Shown here: one piece after another, positions 15,945-30,928 of the stretch
Layout of the letters: each line of letters begins with the position of its first letter
How positions within the stretch are numbered: the first letter of the stretch is position 1
NCBI GenBank assembly: GCA_963693365.1
Contig: CAVNZM010000003.1
Span: 12,648,001-12,712,000 of the forward strand
Direction of reading: 5' to 3'
DNA: 64,000 nt
From: Amoebidium appalachense
Lineage: Eukaryota; Ichthyosporea
Notes under the pieces: generated by a model
Database searches by the model: none
Told to the model about the DNA's origin: nothing
What the model saw: only the letters and a program-made list of their open reading frames with translations
Made by a program: the position numbers and the translations under genes

Positions 15945-16824
15945 TCTTTTTCCCCCCCCCCCCCCCCCCCCCCCGTATCTCTCTCTCCCAAGTTGTTTCT
16001 GTGGGCACAGATATCTGTAGATCTGTGCACACCTGGCTCTCTTGCCTGATAAGAACTTATTGTGTTTTTATTTCTATTTGCTCTCCTCTGTTTATCTGAG
16101 AGGTAGCGTGATTGGCTAGCCTCACTCGTTGTCTTTCCTTTATTTCAAAATGGCCTAGTTTTGTTCTCAAAAGGATGGCTCGCCAATAGTCGCGAGCGAG
16201 TACATCTGTAGATTGTGTTGTGCATTCCTGTCTATTAATATATGTGTGTTGTGATTGGACAATAGATATATATGGAATTCGGTTTATTGCAAAGTGTCTT
16301 CACTTTGAGAGTGTCGACTGTTAGGAAATATATGTATTTAAATAAGTTTCTTTATAGAGACGAACATAGATATATATGTGAGTTAATAGTGACTAGATGT
16401 ATAATTACTTAATTTATTTAAGTAAGAGTTTCTACACTTTAGTTTAATCGGAAGTTGGAATGCGTATGCTCTGTTGGAATGTGTTTTTCTATCTTCTGAT
16501 AGAACCGATTGGTTCTCCCTCTTTAGTTGTGATAAGGTGATAAGTCGCAAGTACAAAAGGAACCGAGAGCACAATAAAGATTCAGTTGTTGTTTGAAATC
16601 TTTCAATGTCTCGTGAACAACTCCGATTGCCCTCTCATTAATGTGTTAGTCGTGTTTTACATGACACCTCTGTGCACTCTGCTCCCTTAGACCCGTACAA
16701 AACAACAGGTTAAAGGCCCATTTTCGCACGCTCTCGCAACACATACTCTCGCTGCAATCAAAAATATTCAAATTTGAATACCGATCTGATTCCTCTCTCA
16801 CGCATCATCTGACTGATTGATCAC

Positions 16825-17213
16825 CATGTCGGAGAAACCTGCGTATCTCAACCTCACCCCCTGGAAAGGGGATGACACCACGGACAAGAAGTCCGGCAAA
16901 CGAACCCGTCATCTTCCGGTACCTATGTACCACCACCGCGGCCAAGTTAGTGCCCGTCATCAAGGCCCCCGAGTGGGTCGACCCTTCCGACGAGAATGAG
17001 TGGCACGGCTACGACACTGAGGAGGCCTACACCGAGGCTTCCAACCTCCTTGAACAGATGTTTACTCAACTCGTCTCCAATGACATCAGCAAACCCCACC
17101 CCCCCGTTAAATTGTATCCTCGTACACATTTTGAACTCTTGAATGTCCAAAAATGTTCAAAAATTCGTACATTCAGTGAATCGTATATGGATACCTATTC
17201 GAATGCCACCTGA
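16825..17213 (+). pseudogene. Gag-like retroelement remnant, frameshifted
   Basis: An ATG at 16825 opens a frame beginning MSEKPAYLNLTPWKG; about 70 bases on, a second frame reads VIFRYLCTTTAAKLVPVIKAPEWVD and an acidic helical segment up to about 17085. The two frames look like one protein split by an indel. The short acidic N-terminus with a WKG motif recalls copia-type gag proteins, but the match is only impressionistic. Sequence after 17100 no longer looks coding. Confidence 0.3.
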
Positions 17214-17940
17214 CACCACATGGTGTATGTGTGTACCTAGCCGAATACTACATGAATACATGCCCAAGTACCTTGTGAATGCACACTAGATAACGTATGA
17301 ATGCACTATAGATACCGTATTCATACCACTTGGACACCGTGTTCTGAGTATACACGTACATACGCGTACATGACCAGACATTCAGTTGGAATACATATTT
17401 GTGTATATGGGGTACATGTGGAGTGCTTTATAAATACCCGTTCAGTGACACTGGAACGTCCACGAATACACTATGTGAATGTTTCGAAAATACTCCACAA
17501 ACACGATCTGAGTACGACATATGTGTTCATGAATAGTAACTGCGAACGTTATTCGGTGCACACATATGTACTCAAATAGCATCTCACGAATGCCTAAGGG
17601 TACCATAAAATACCTTATTTGAACACAAACGGATGCCATAAAGGCGTTCGTAGAACAGCATGTTTAGTGCAAATGAATACGTTTTTGGACACTAACAACA
17701 TATTCAGGCAGTATTTTTCGACCATACTCGTAATACATTTATATACACGAATTTGACATTCGTGTATGTTCATGGGGCATTGTAAGAACAATATAGAGAT
17801 GTTCACATTGTGTGTTTATTGGTATTCATAAATTGTTCGTGGGCGCCCACATTTATTCACACAATACATTCGAGAATACCCTACTATTACGACATGAGTA
17901 ACTTTTGAATGTACATGCCCAGCATTCACATTCATTGAAC
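17110..17940 (+). repeat. Degenerate GAATAC/GAACAC word-rich region
   Basis: The hexamers GAATAC, GAATGC and GAACAC, often followed by short AT-rich spacers and GTGTA/CATATG words, recur every 15-30 bases without a fixed period. A similar stretch occurs inside an intron at 20050-20280. It may be an old, diverged minisatellite. Confidence 0.45.
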
Positions 17941-18366
17941 ACTAATATGTACCGACTCACTCTGTCGACGTCCCCCCCCCCCCCTCCCCCTCCCCCCTCC
18001 CTCCCTCCCCCCCCCCCCCCCCCTTCCCCCCCCATATCCCCCTTCCGTTCCCCCTACCCACCCCCTATTACTTATATACCCATGCATTGTTCAGAATCTG
18101 AAGTCAGAAGATTTTCTTTATTGTGTTGGCTGACACCAAAACACCAAGAAAAATCTAAGTCACCATGGTTTCGTACTTTCTATTTTCTAAAATAAAATAA
18201 AGACACACATACACAAAGACAAAGACACACACACACATGTATTGTTCAGAATCTAAAGTAACAACATTTTCATTATTATTTTGGCTGACACCAAAAGCAC
18301 CAAGTAAAAATCACAATAAAAAATAGTTTCGTATTAATAATTTCTACTTGTGCCTATCACTAGAGT

Positions 18367-18742
18367 TCACACTTCCTCCTGCCCAGGCAGGGCGTCGGCG
18401 TGTGCAGGGTCATCCACTCTCTTGTCGCCGTTCTGGTCGCCGGCCTCTTGCGCCTTCTTCTCCTTCTCCTCAGCCGCGGCCCTTTTGGCATCAGCTATAG
18501 CTGCCGCCTTTGCTGCTTCTTGCTTGGCCTTGAAGTACATCTTGAAATTCCTCTTGTACTGTGGGGAAACATATGGTGAGCAAATGGAACACAATAAAAC
18601 AGCTATTACTATCTAATCTACATACTCTACATTACCTCGCAGTTGGCGCTGGAAAAAGAATAATGTGTTCGGGTTCGAATTGTGCTTCCGTTTGGGTGTG
18701 TAATTGCAGTTTTGGGGGGGGGGGGGGGGGGGAGAGGGAGGG

Positions 18743-18821
<79 letters not shown>

Positions 18822-21045
18822 AGAGAGACTGTGTGTCTGTGTGTGTGTTTGTGTTTCTGTGTGTGGTGTGACCGTTGTGCATGTGTTTCTGTTTTTGTGG
18901 GTGCGTGTTTGCGTGTGTGTTTGCGTGTGTGTTTGTGTGTGTGTTTGTGTGTGCATTTTTTTTGGGTGTATGTGTGTGTTCGTGGGTGTGTGTGTGTTCG
19001 TGTGTGTGTGACAGATAAACGGGGTGAGACAGAGAGAGATAGAGAGATAGAGAGATAGAGAAGAAGAGAGAGAGAGAGGGAGAGAGAGAGAGAGAGACTG
19101 TGTGCATGATGTGTGTGTTCATTCGGTGGGAGCCAGGGGAAGAAAGAAAGAGAAGGGGGGGGGGGGGGGGGGAAGGCTGTCACCTTCTTCAGGTCGTGAA
19201 GGGCAGCGTTGTAGCCTGTGGCGTTTAACTTGTCGCTGTTGTTGAGCCGGCCGAAGATGCCGGAATCACGGTAGGAGGGGCAGAAGAGCACCTCCTTCAC
19301 GATGTACATGCAGTAGGCATGTGTGGTCGTGAAAGAGGAAACCTGGATGTGGGGAAAGGAGGATGAAAGTTAGTTAGGGTGTACAAGGAATCAACACGTT
19401 TTTGCTCTATCTCTTGAATGTTCCTAGTGGGAAGGGGGATGGGCGAGGAGGTGGGGGGGGGGGGGGGGGGGGGGGGGTGTAAATAAGGATCCGAGAGTAT
19501 TATGGTGCAGTATGCTTGCCTAGAGAGAGGGTGCAATGTACTGAACTGCTTAGACAACCAAGAGAAAAGCAAATACCTGGTCGGAAGCCGGGGCTATCTT
19601 CTTCACAATTTGTCGGAAGATGCTGTTCATGCCGGGGCGGCCTTGCTCGTCGACCCACCACTTCGGCCCAAGCACAAACTGCTCACCGTTGGCCTCGGCC
19701 ACATACATGCTGGTTAGCCTGTTGAAGGCTTGCTTGCGCTCTTCAGTGCCGGCCCCATGTTCCTGTGTTTAACGGGGGGGGGGGGGGGGGGGGGGGGGGG
19801 TAAGCAATATATATCAAGTGATTGGAAGTGATTGTTTCTATCAGGACACAATGGGAGAGTTAAAGGAGAGGGTTTGAAAAGAAGTTAGGAAGGAGAGGCT
19901 GAGGGAGGAAGCAAGTTAAAAGAGAGTATTTAAGGGGAAAGTAGGAGGGAGAAACTGAGGTGGGAAGTTTTTTTTATGTTTTTTTTTTTTTTTGGGGGGG
20001 GGGGGGGGGGGGGAGTGGTAAAAATACAAGTAAAAAGGAATAGGACAGGGTTGAATGTTCATCATCGAAGTGCCTTTAGTGCAATTGAATACTCGTAAAT
20101 ACACAATGACGAACACATCTGAATAAACACTTTGTACATCAACGAATGCAATGCACTGGTTAATGGTACTAACACATGCAATATAATGTTCAATGTACAC
20201 TCGAACAACACCTGTGTAACATACGAACACTCATCAAGGACACCCAAGAACATACGAATAGTACATACATAGTGCTAAACAATGGAATCGTTTCAAGTTA
20301 GATTAAAAACAAATACCAAAGAGATGGTGGTGAATGGGGTAGTTAAATATAAAAACATATACCAAAGAGATGGTGGTGCGTGGGATAGTGTGGGATAGTG
20401 TGGGGGGAGGGGGGGGGGGGGGGGGGGGGGGATGGGGATGGGGATGCATACACTGATGTCGTACTTCTCCTCCAGTTGCGGGTAAGCCACATTGCGTAGC
20501 TTCCACGCAAACTGGCCACGCCCGTGGCGTACAGCGTCACGGATCGGTCCCCGGTGGTACTTCTGGGCGATGAAGGCCTTGATCCCCTCGTCCTCACGGT
20601 CGCCCTCCTCGATGAGGCCCTTCTCCTCGGCGAGCAGCCACACAGCCTCGTCGAGGTCAAGGTCCGTGGCACAGTAGGTCATGCCAAAGACAATCCTGGT
20701 GACGTCTGATGTTGACGTCACCCTCCTGAGGTTGTGGTAGAGCTGGCATGTGTATGTGTGTATGAATCATGTGTTGTGCAGAGGGCCAGGGGGAAGGGGC
20801 AAAAGGGGGGGGGGGGGGGGGTTAGTTATCCACAGTGATGGCACAAGATTACGTCAAGGTGGAGGATCTCAATACATGTATTTGTGTTTTGATTCTCTTC
20901 GGGGAAAGATGGGGGAGGGGGGGGGGGGGGGGGGGAGGCGGGTGAAGGCGTGGGGTGGGGGGGTGGGGGGAAGATAAGCCATGCACGGCATGATAAGCAG
21001 TCCAACTCAAAGGGCAGGCACTAATTTCAAAAATTATTTGTATGT

Positions 21046-21095
<50 letters not shown>

Positions 21096-22160
21096 GAGAA
21101 TGAGGTGAACGACGTGACATGGTACCAAATAGTACACTACGAATAGCACATACATGGTAACAAAGGATGCAGCACGTTAGCCTCTTTTAAGTAAACATGG
21201 GCCCCGGGGGGGGAAGAGGGAGGGGGAGGGGGTATAAGGAGAGCATGCAGGGGCAAAAAAGGGTGGGGGTGAGGGAGGGTCGGTGGGTGGGTGAGTGGGG
21301 GGGGGGGGGGGGGGGGGGAGAACATACCGTTGAGACCTTGGAGGACATCTGGGCAACCACGATCTGCGGGATGGCCATCTCACTTTTCGAAGGTCGCTTG
21401 CGGTCAAATTCTTGAGCCGCCTTCTTGGGCTTAGATGCCGGGCTTTCCTGCCCGGCAAGCTCAGGGAAGGCGGCCTTCCACCTGCCCTCGGCGAGTGTCC
21501 ACAAGTCCTCGGTGGTAAGGCCGGGGTTGGCCTGTTGAATCCGGACAATCTCCTTGGTGATGAAGAGGTGCTTCTGCTGGCCTGGGGAAAAAAAAAAGAT
21601 TAGCAAGGGTGGTAATGAGAGAGGGACGGGGGGTGTTGTGCTGTCATGGGGGGAGGGGGGGGGGGGGGGGAAGAGCAGAAACCAAGTCACTTACCAGGGG
21701 CAATAGCTGGCTTCTCGCCGCCCTGCTGAGGTGGAACCACCTCTTCCGCCTCACTCTCCGACTCCTCTGCCTCATCCGCCGAATAGTTCGAATCTCGATC
21801 GTCGTCTCCGTTTAGATCAGAACCAACACTGTCGTCTTCTTCCTGATCTTCGGATTCGGGCTCACTTTCGAAAAGATCATCGCCGTCGTCGCTGCTGCCC
21901 TCGATATCCTGACGTGCTTTCTTCTTACTTGCCCCAACACCACTACCCGCCTTGCGCTTGTTACTACCTTCCGCAAACGTAGCGGCCAGATCGAGATCGT
22001 CGTCGGGTTGCACCGTTTTGGTGGCTTTGCCATTTTGTTTTACTGGAACTCTTGCTTTCGAGCCTTTGGAAGTGGCTTGAGTAGTAGCCTTATTCTTTGG
22101 GCCCCTGGGTGTTTGCCCCTTCCCGCCCCTACCCCCTTTCTTAGTCGCACGCCCTGACAT
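18367..22160 (-). CDS. Unknown nuclear-type protein, six exons, 515 residues
   Basis: Exons in order: 22160-21695, 21581-21328, 20742-20452, 19762-19577, 19341/19342-19184 and 18558-18367. All introns are GT-AG and the phases fit without a stop. The first exon encodes a basic, Gly/Lys-rich N-terminus (MSGRATKKGGRGGKG) and long Asp/Glu/Ser tracts, typical of chromatin or nucleolar proteins. Exons 2-5 encode a globular part with WTLAEGRWK, a segment resembling BEN- or BEN-like helical domains in composition (TYCATDLDLDEAVWLL; YIVKEVLFCPSYRDSG), and the last exon a Lys/Ala/Glu helix. No family was recognized with confidence. Several introns carry a poly-C tract close after the donor site. ATG at 22158-22160 is the only reasonable start. 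Confidence 0.72.
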
Positions 22161-23346
22161 ACTACGTGATTCTCAGCTAATGGGAGTGAACTGATGTTTT
22201 GTTTTTGGGCCAACGAAAGTGGACCTGTTTTTGCCGAAGGTTCTAGTGACTCTACGTACAACTACTATTGCGAACCAAGGATGGGTTTGGTATTAAAAGG
22301 TTGGGGTCTGTGCAGGGTCTGTGCAAGTGACTTGCACACGTGCTGTATTTATGAACACCCATGGTGTGCTATTGTATAGTCACAGAATGCTACGCCGGTG
22401 TCCTGCACTCTACCACAACAAAACGCTGACTGGTTCATTGCTCGTCTCTCTCAGTTCAAAATGCCAGGAAGATTGGATCGTCGCACCAATGCAGAGCGCA
22501 GCAAATTCTCAACGGGCCAGCGGCATATAAGAGCGACACATAGCTTAAAAAAACGTTAACAAACTATAACAATAAAATTAGTCGAAAATTATACAGATAT
22601 AATATTAAAGTTGATTCTGAACCTGTATATAATGTTTTTTGCTGATTAGTGATCGAGTGGAACACCTAGGTGTATGGCACCATCCAGTAGTATTGTGAGG
22701 TTATAACAGGGTTTAAAACAAAGAGGTGTCTCTTTTCTATATACTAAACTATGCGTCACGGCGATCTACAAACGTGATATACATTTTAAATCCATTTTAT
22801 CTCAATCTTTAAAAGTGCTCTCTTCCGTGTGGTGACGGCCAATCATTGCCCTTACGTCTTCACCTCAGCCAATCACAAGCATTAAACAGCGTTTTTGATT
22901 ATGCATGACTTATGACGAATCAACGAAAGGTGATAGCTTACGTAGTTTTTTGCAACGTAAGGAAGATGATCATTTTGAGTTTTGACCCGAACCTTGGAGA
23001 ATTTCTTTGATTCGACCCAGAATCATCGGGTCATCTGAACAGTTTCACTTCTGAACCGAACCGGTTCTTACCTAGCCTGCCGCCTACACCTACACCTGAG
23101 CTACAATCAATGAACATAGTCCAAACTCTTGCAAATGATTGGTACACCTTATTTCAGGCGCCAACACAACATGGCAGTGGCGCGCAGAGTTTGTGGTGTT
23201 CGTGAAACCAGTGTACCGTTTCGTCCCAACTAGTGGCAACAATATGGCACCCAACGCGACTTTTGGTCAGTCTAAAAAGGCAGCAGGTTGTGCACGGTTT
23301 TTTTTTATAGTTGTGCAAATGTGCTAACTCGGGTCCTTACACATAG
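22161..23346. other. Intergenic region, promoter side of the six-exon gene
   Basis: No gene seen. Two CCAAT-box words (CCAATCATTG near 22840 and CCAATCACAAG near 22869) lie about 700 bases upstream of the six-exon gene. The rest is ordinary AT-rich DNA. Confidence 0.4.
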
Positions 23347-23873
23347 GGGAAGACGTGCTTCAAACCGTGTGGGACTCTGAGTCTGAGGTTGGCGAAGAAC
23401 CTCTTACACGTGCACCGCAGACATACGCTGTCCCAATAGACCAGAGTGTTTTGTACCTCAATCAGGAGTTCAACGACCTACCCAGTTTTGAGCGACATGT
23501 GAAAACTCATGCTCTACATCCCACCAATCCGAGCATGATTTTTGCCGTAAAACCACACACAGAAACCAAGGAGGGGCGCGAAATGGTTCAGTTTGGTTGC
23601 ATATATGGATCAAAATCAGTACAGAAGGATCACCGTTGTAAGTGGTCAGTTATCGCGAAACCTACGTCGGTCAATGGCGAGAGCACTGGGAAATGGGAAA
23701 TTACAAAGTGCGCTCTGCAGCACAAGGGCATGTGCCGGTTGGGCACTGAGTCCACCATCGCCTTGAGCGCGAAGCTCCGTCAGAGTGGCCAACACTTGTC
23801 GATGGTTTTTACGCAAGTGTGCCTACATATGCCCAAGCCACTCTACGCATACTCGCCTCGTGTAACACTCTGA
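23347..23873 (+). pseudogene. MULE-like transposase N-terminal fragment
   Basis: An open frame of about 175 codons encodes a segment with FGCIYGSKSVQKDHRCKW, WEITKCALQHKGMC and an acidic lead-in. The spacing of Cys, Trp and His resembles the WRKY-GCM1/FAR1-type zinc domain that precedes MuDR/MULE transposases. There is no ATG at the start; an AG acceptor-like site just upstream could be a splice site. It ends shortly before low-complexity C-rich DNA, and no DDE domain follows. Confidence 0.35.
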
Positions 23874-28751
<4,878 letters not shown>

Positions 28752-29251
28752 NNNNNNNNNNNNNNNNNNNNNNNNNNNNNNNNNNNNNNNNNNNNNNNNN
28801 NNNNNNNNNNNNNNNNNNNNNNNNNNNNNNNNNNNNNNNNNNNNNNNNNNNNNNNNNNNNNNNNNNNNNNNNNNNNNNNNNNNNNNNNNNNNNNNNNNNN
28901 NNNNNNNNNNNNNNNNNNNNNNNNNNNNNNNNNNNNNNNNNNNNNNNNNNNNNNNNNNNNNNNNNNNNNNNNNNNNNNNNNNNNNNNNNNNNNNNNNNNN
29001 NNNNNNNNNNNNNNNNNNNNNNNNNNNNNNNNNNNNNNNNNNNNNNNNNNNNNNNNNNNNNNNNNNNNNNNNNNNNNNNNNNNNNNNNNNNNNNNNNNNN
29101 NNNNNNNNNNNNNNNNNNNNNNNNNNNNNNNNNNNNNNNNNNNNNNNNNNNNNNNNNNNNNNNNNNNNNNNNNNNNNNNNNNNNNNNNNNNNNNNNNNNN
29201 NNNNNNNNNNNNNNNNNNNNNNNNNNNNNNNNNNNNNNNNNNNNNNNNNNN
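28752..29251. other. Assembly gap of exactly 500 N
   Basis: Exactly 500 N, the usual placeholder for a gap of unknown size. The viral block starts directly on its right side in the middle of a reading frame, so the left junction between host DNA and viral DNA is not seen, and the true distance may be larger or the join wrong. Confidence 0.99.
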
Positions 29252-30007
29252 CTGCGGCAGCGTTGGCCCCGCCACCATGTCCGGGATGGGCATCATCGGC
29301 GCGTCCGTGTTCGCCAGCCCGCGGATCTCGGCAAAGTCGTGTGTGCGGATCCCCCTGCGTGCATGCACCACCTTCTCTGGGTCCACGCGTGCCGGGTTTG
29401 TCGCGTATGTCGGTAGCGGCGGCCGCACGCCCTGCTGTGCATCCTCCCTGCTGTTCAGCACGGCCTCCGGCCGGGCTCCCTCGTTGCGCATGTTGCCGTT
29501 GTACACTGGCGCGCGCGTGCGTGTGCGGTACAGCTCACGCATGTAGTTGCTTCGCGACTGCTGTTCCTCGGGATGCACATGGCCGTCGACGGCAGCACCT
29601 GCCAGCACGGCCACGGTCTGGGGGAGGGGTGTGCGGTCGGCGGCGTTGGCGGCGTCGTCGAAGGGCTTCTGCCGTTGGTAGGGCGAGAGGTAGCGGAATC
29701 TGCCGTAGTGCTCGTCATGGGGCACCTCCATGACCTTGGTGTTGAGACGGTCGAGGGGGTTGAACGGCCGATTGAGGCCGAGGGCGTCAGTGGCCCCGGC
29801 GTGCGGTGCATAAAGGGTGTTCCTGTCGAGGTTCAGGTTGGGCTGGAAGTCTGCGGGGGAAGGGGGCGGGGCGGGCTTGGGCGGAGGGTCCGGGTTGTCA
29901 AACCCCCAGGCCTGATAGAACGGATCGCCTTCGTGCGAACTCGCGTACAGGTAGACCACCGCCAAACACACGATTACAAGGGCGAGCTCCGAGTGCGAAC
30001 TGTCCAT
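29252..30007 (-). CDS. N-terminal membrane-anchored viral protein, truncated by the gap
   Basis: ATG at 30005-30007. Residues 8-24 form one hydrophobic segment (ELALVIVCLAVVYLY), followed by a Pro-rich linker and a long polar, Arg/Asn-rich domain; 252 residues are visible before the gap cuts the frame. An N-terminal anchor with a long soluble tail fits an inner-membrane virion protein, but no family is recognized. It is the last gene of a run of nine minus-strand genes. The sequence ends in the gap, so its C-terminus is unknown. Confidence 0.6.
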
Positions 30008-30065
30008 TGAGAAGGGCTACATTAATGCCACCGCCACGGGTTGGCGCTGTTTATTGCCTGTGCGC

Positions 30066-30575
30066 TCAGCGCCGGCACACCTGGTAGTCGACCACGTACC
30101 GCACGCTGTCCCGCAGCGTCCGCAGGTGGCTGACCCCAAACAGCCGCCCGTGCTTGTTGACCTTGCGGTCAAGGCACACCTCGAGCGCGCCCTCGCACGG
30201 CCGCCACTGGTTGTCGGGGCACAGGATCTCGAGCGTGACCTTGGTCAGGCGCACACTCTTGTGGATGTTGCCGTTCGAGTCGATGGTGTTGGACTCCGTG
30301 TACGGCACCAGCGGCTTGCGCCCGTCCATTAGGCCCCAGCCGTTGGCCACCTCCAAGTCGACGTAGCTGTTCTCAGACCCCACATCGTACACCAGCTTGA
30401 ACGTCTTCTTCTGCCCCGCCACGCGCACCGTCACCATGTGCGTCTTCGAGCACTCGGGGATCAGGAACACCGGCACCTTGCTGTGCCGCGTTGACGTCCG
30501 CCGCACGCACGTCTCGAGCCGTCGTGCCCGGCAAGCGCACCCGCGCCCTCTGGCTTTGCGTTTTCGTTGATGCAT
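30066..30575 (-). CDS. Retropepsin-like protein (candidate aspartic protease fold)
   Basis: 169 residues from the ATG at 30573-30575; an upstream extension lacks ATG. The N-terminal 30 residues are strongly basic. The core reads FKLVYDVGSENSYV at residues 59-72, close to the hydrophobic-hydrophobic-D-T/S-G-A/S active-site strand of retroviral-type aspartic proteases, and a late LFGVSHLRTL resembles the second hydrophobic-Gly strand of that fold. The residue after Asp is Val instead of Thr/Ser, which would be unusual for an active enzyme. If real, it could process virion proteins; it sits directly beside structural-type genes. Without the fold comparison it would be an unknown basic protein. 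Confidence 0.5.
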   Translation of the reverse strand: MHQRKRKARGRGCACRARRLETCVRRTSTRHSKVPVFLIPECSKTHMVTVRVAGQKKTFKLVYDVGSENSYVDLEVANGWGLMDGRKPLVPYTESNTIDSNGNIHKSVRLTKVTLEILCPDNQWRPCEGALEVCLDRKVNKHGRLFGVSHLRTLRDSVRYVVDYQVCRR

Positions 30576-30622
30576 ACTGGGGGCCCACAATGTAGCGTTG
30601 GCCGCTCAACGGCCGCGCCTTT

Positions 30623-30883
30623 TTAGGGCTTCTTGAAGCTCTTCCAGCACCGCCGCTTGCGGCAGCAGCCCCGCTTGGGCTTCTTGCGCCCGGGAACCAG
30701 GCCCTTGCACTGGCCGGCGTACGAGCACATGACGTACTTCATGTTGTAGTCGGTGACGCGCTTGATCCACTCGGGATCCGCCGAGGGGAAGCGCTTGTAG
30801 AGGTCCTGGCCGATCATGGCCTTGACGTGGTGGTCTGTGATGCCCGTGCTTTCCGGTAACATTTGCAGAAGGCGCAAAAACAT
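30623..30883 (-). CDS. Small basic Cys-rich protein
   Basis: 86 residues from the ATG at 30881-30883; the frame is open to 30919 without another ATG. The C-terminal third is very basic with paired cysteines (KRGCCRKRRCWKSFKKP), suggesting nucleic-acid binding or a virion core role. No family recognized. It lies 48 bases from the next gene on the same strand. Confidence 0.5.
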   Translation of the reverse strand: MFLRLLQMLPESTGITDHHVKAMIGQDLYKRFPSADPEWIKRVTDYNMKYVMCSYAGQCKGLVPGRKKPKRGCCRKRRCWKSFKKP

Positions 30884-30928
30884 ATGCTGCGTCGCGCCGT
30901 GGGAGCTATTTTGGTTCACAACGCCCGC

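Larger units (their letters stand above)
15990..18366. other. AT-rich intergenic DNA with retroelement remnant and GAATAC-rich stretch
   Basis: 16080-16700 is AT-rich and could be a decayed LTR (TGTTAGGAAATATA at about 16319, AATAAA near 16573), but no second copy is visible. A gag-like fragment follows at 16825. From 17100 to 17940 degenerate GAATAC/GAATGC/GAACAC words recur. C-rich tracts lie at 17970-18058. Tandem GTATTGTTCAGAATCT-type copies occur at 18085 and 18240. Confidence 0.45.

Noticed and set aside
16080-16700. 5' LTR of a copia-type element
   Set aside because: TG start and AATAAA are present, but no second LTR, primer-binding site or clear target duplication was found; kept only as a possibility.
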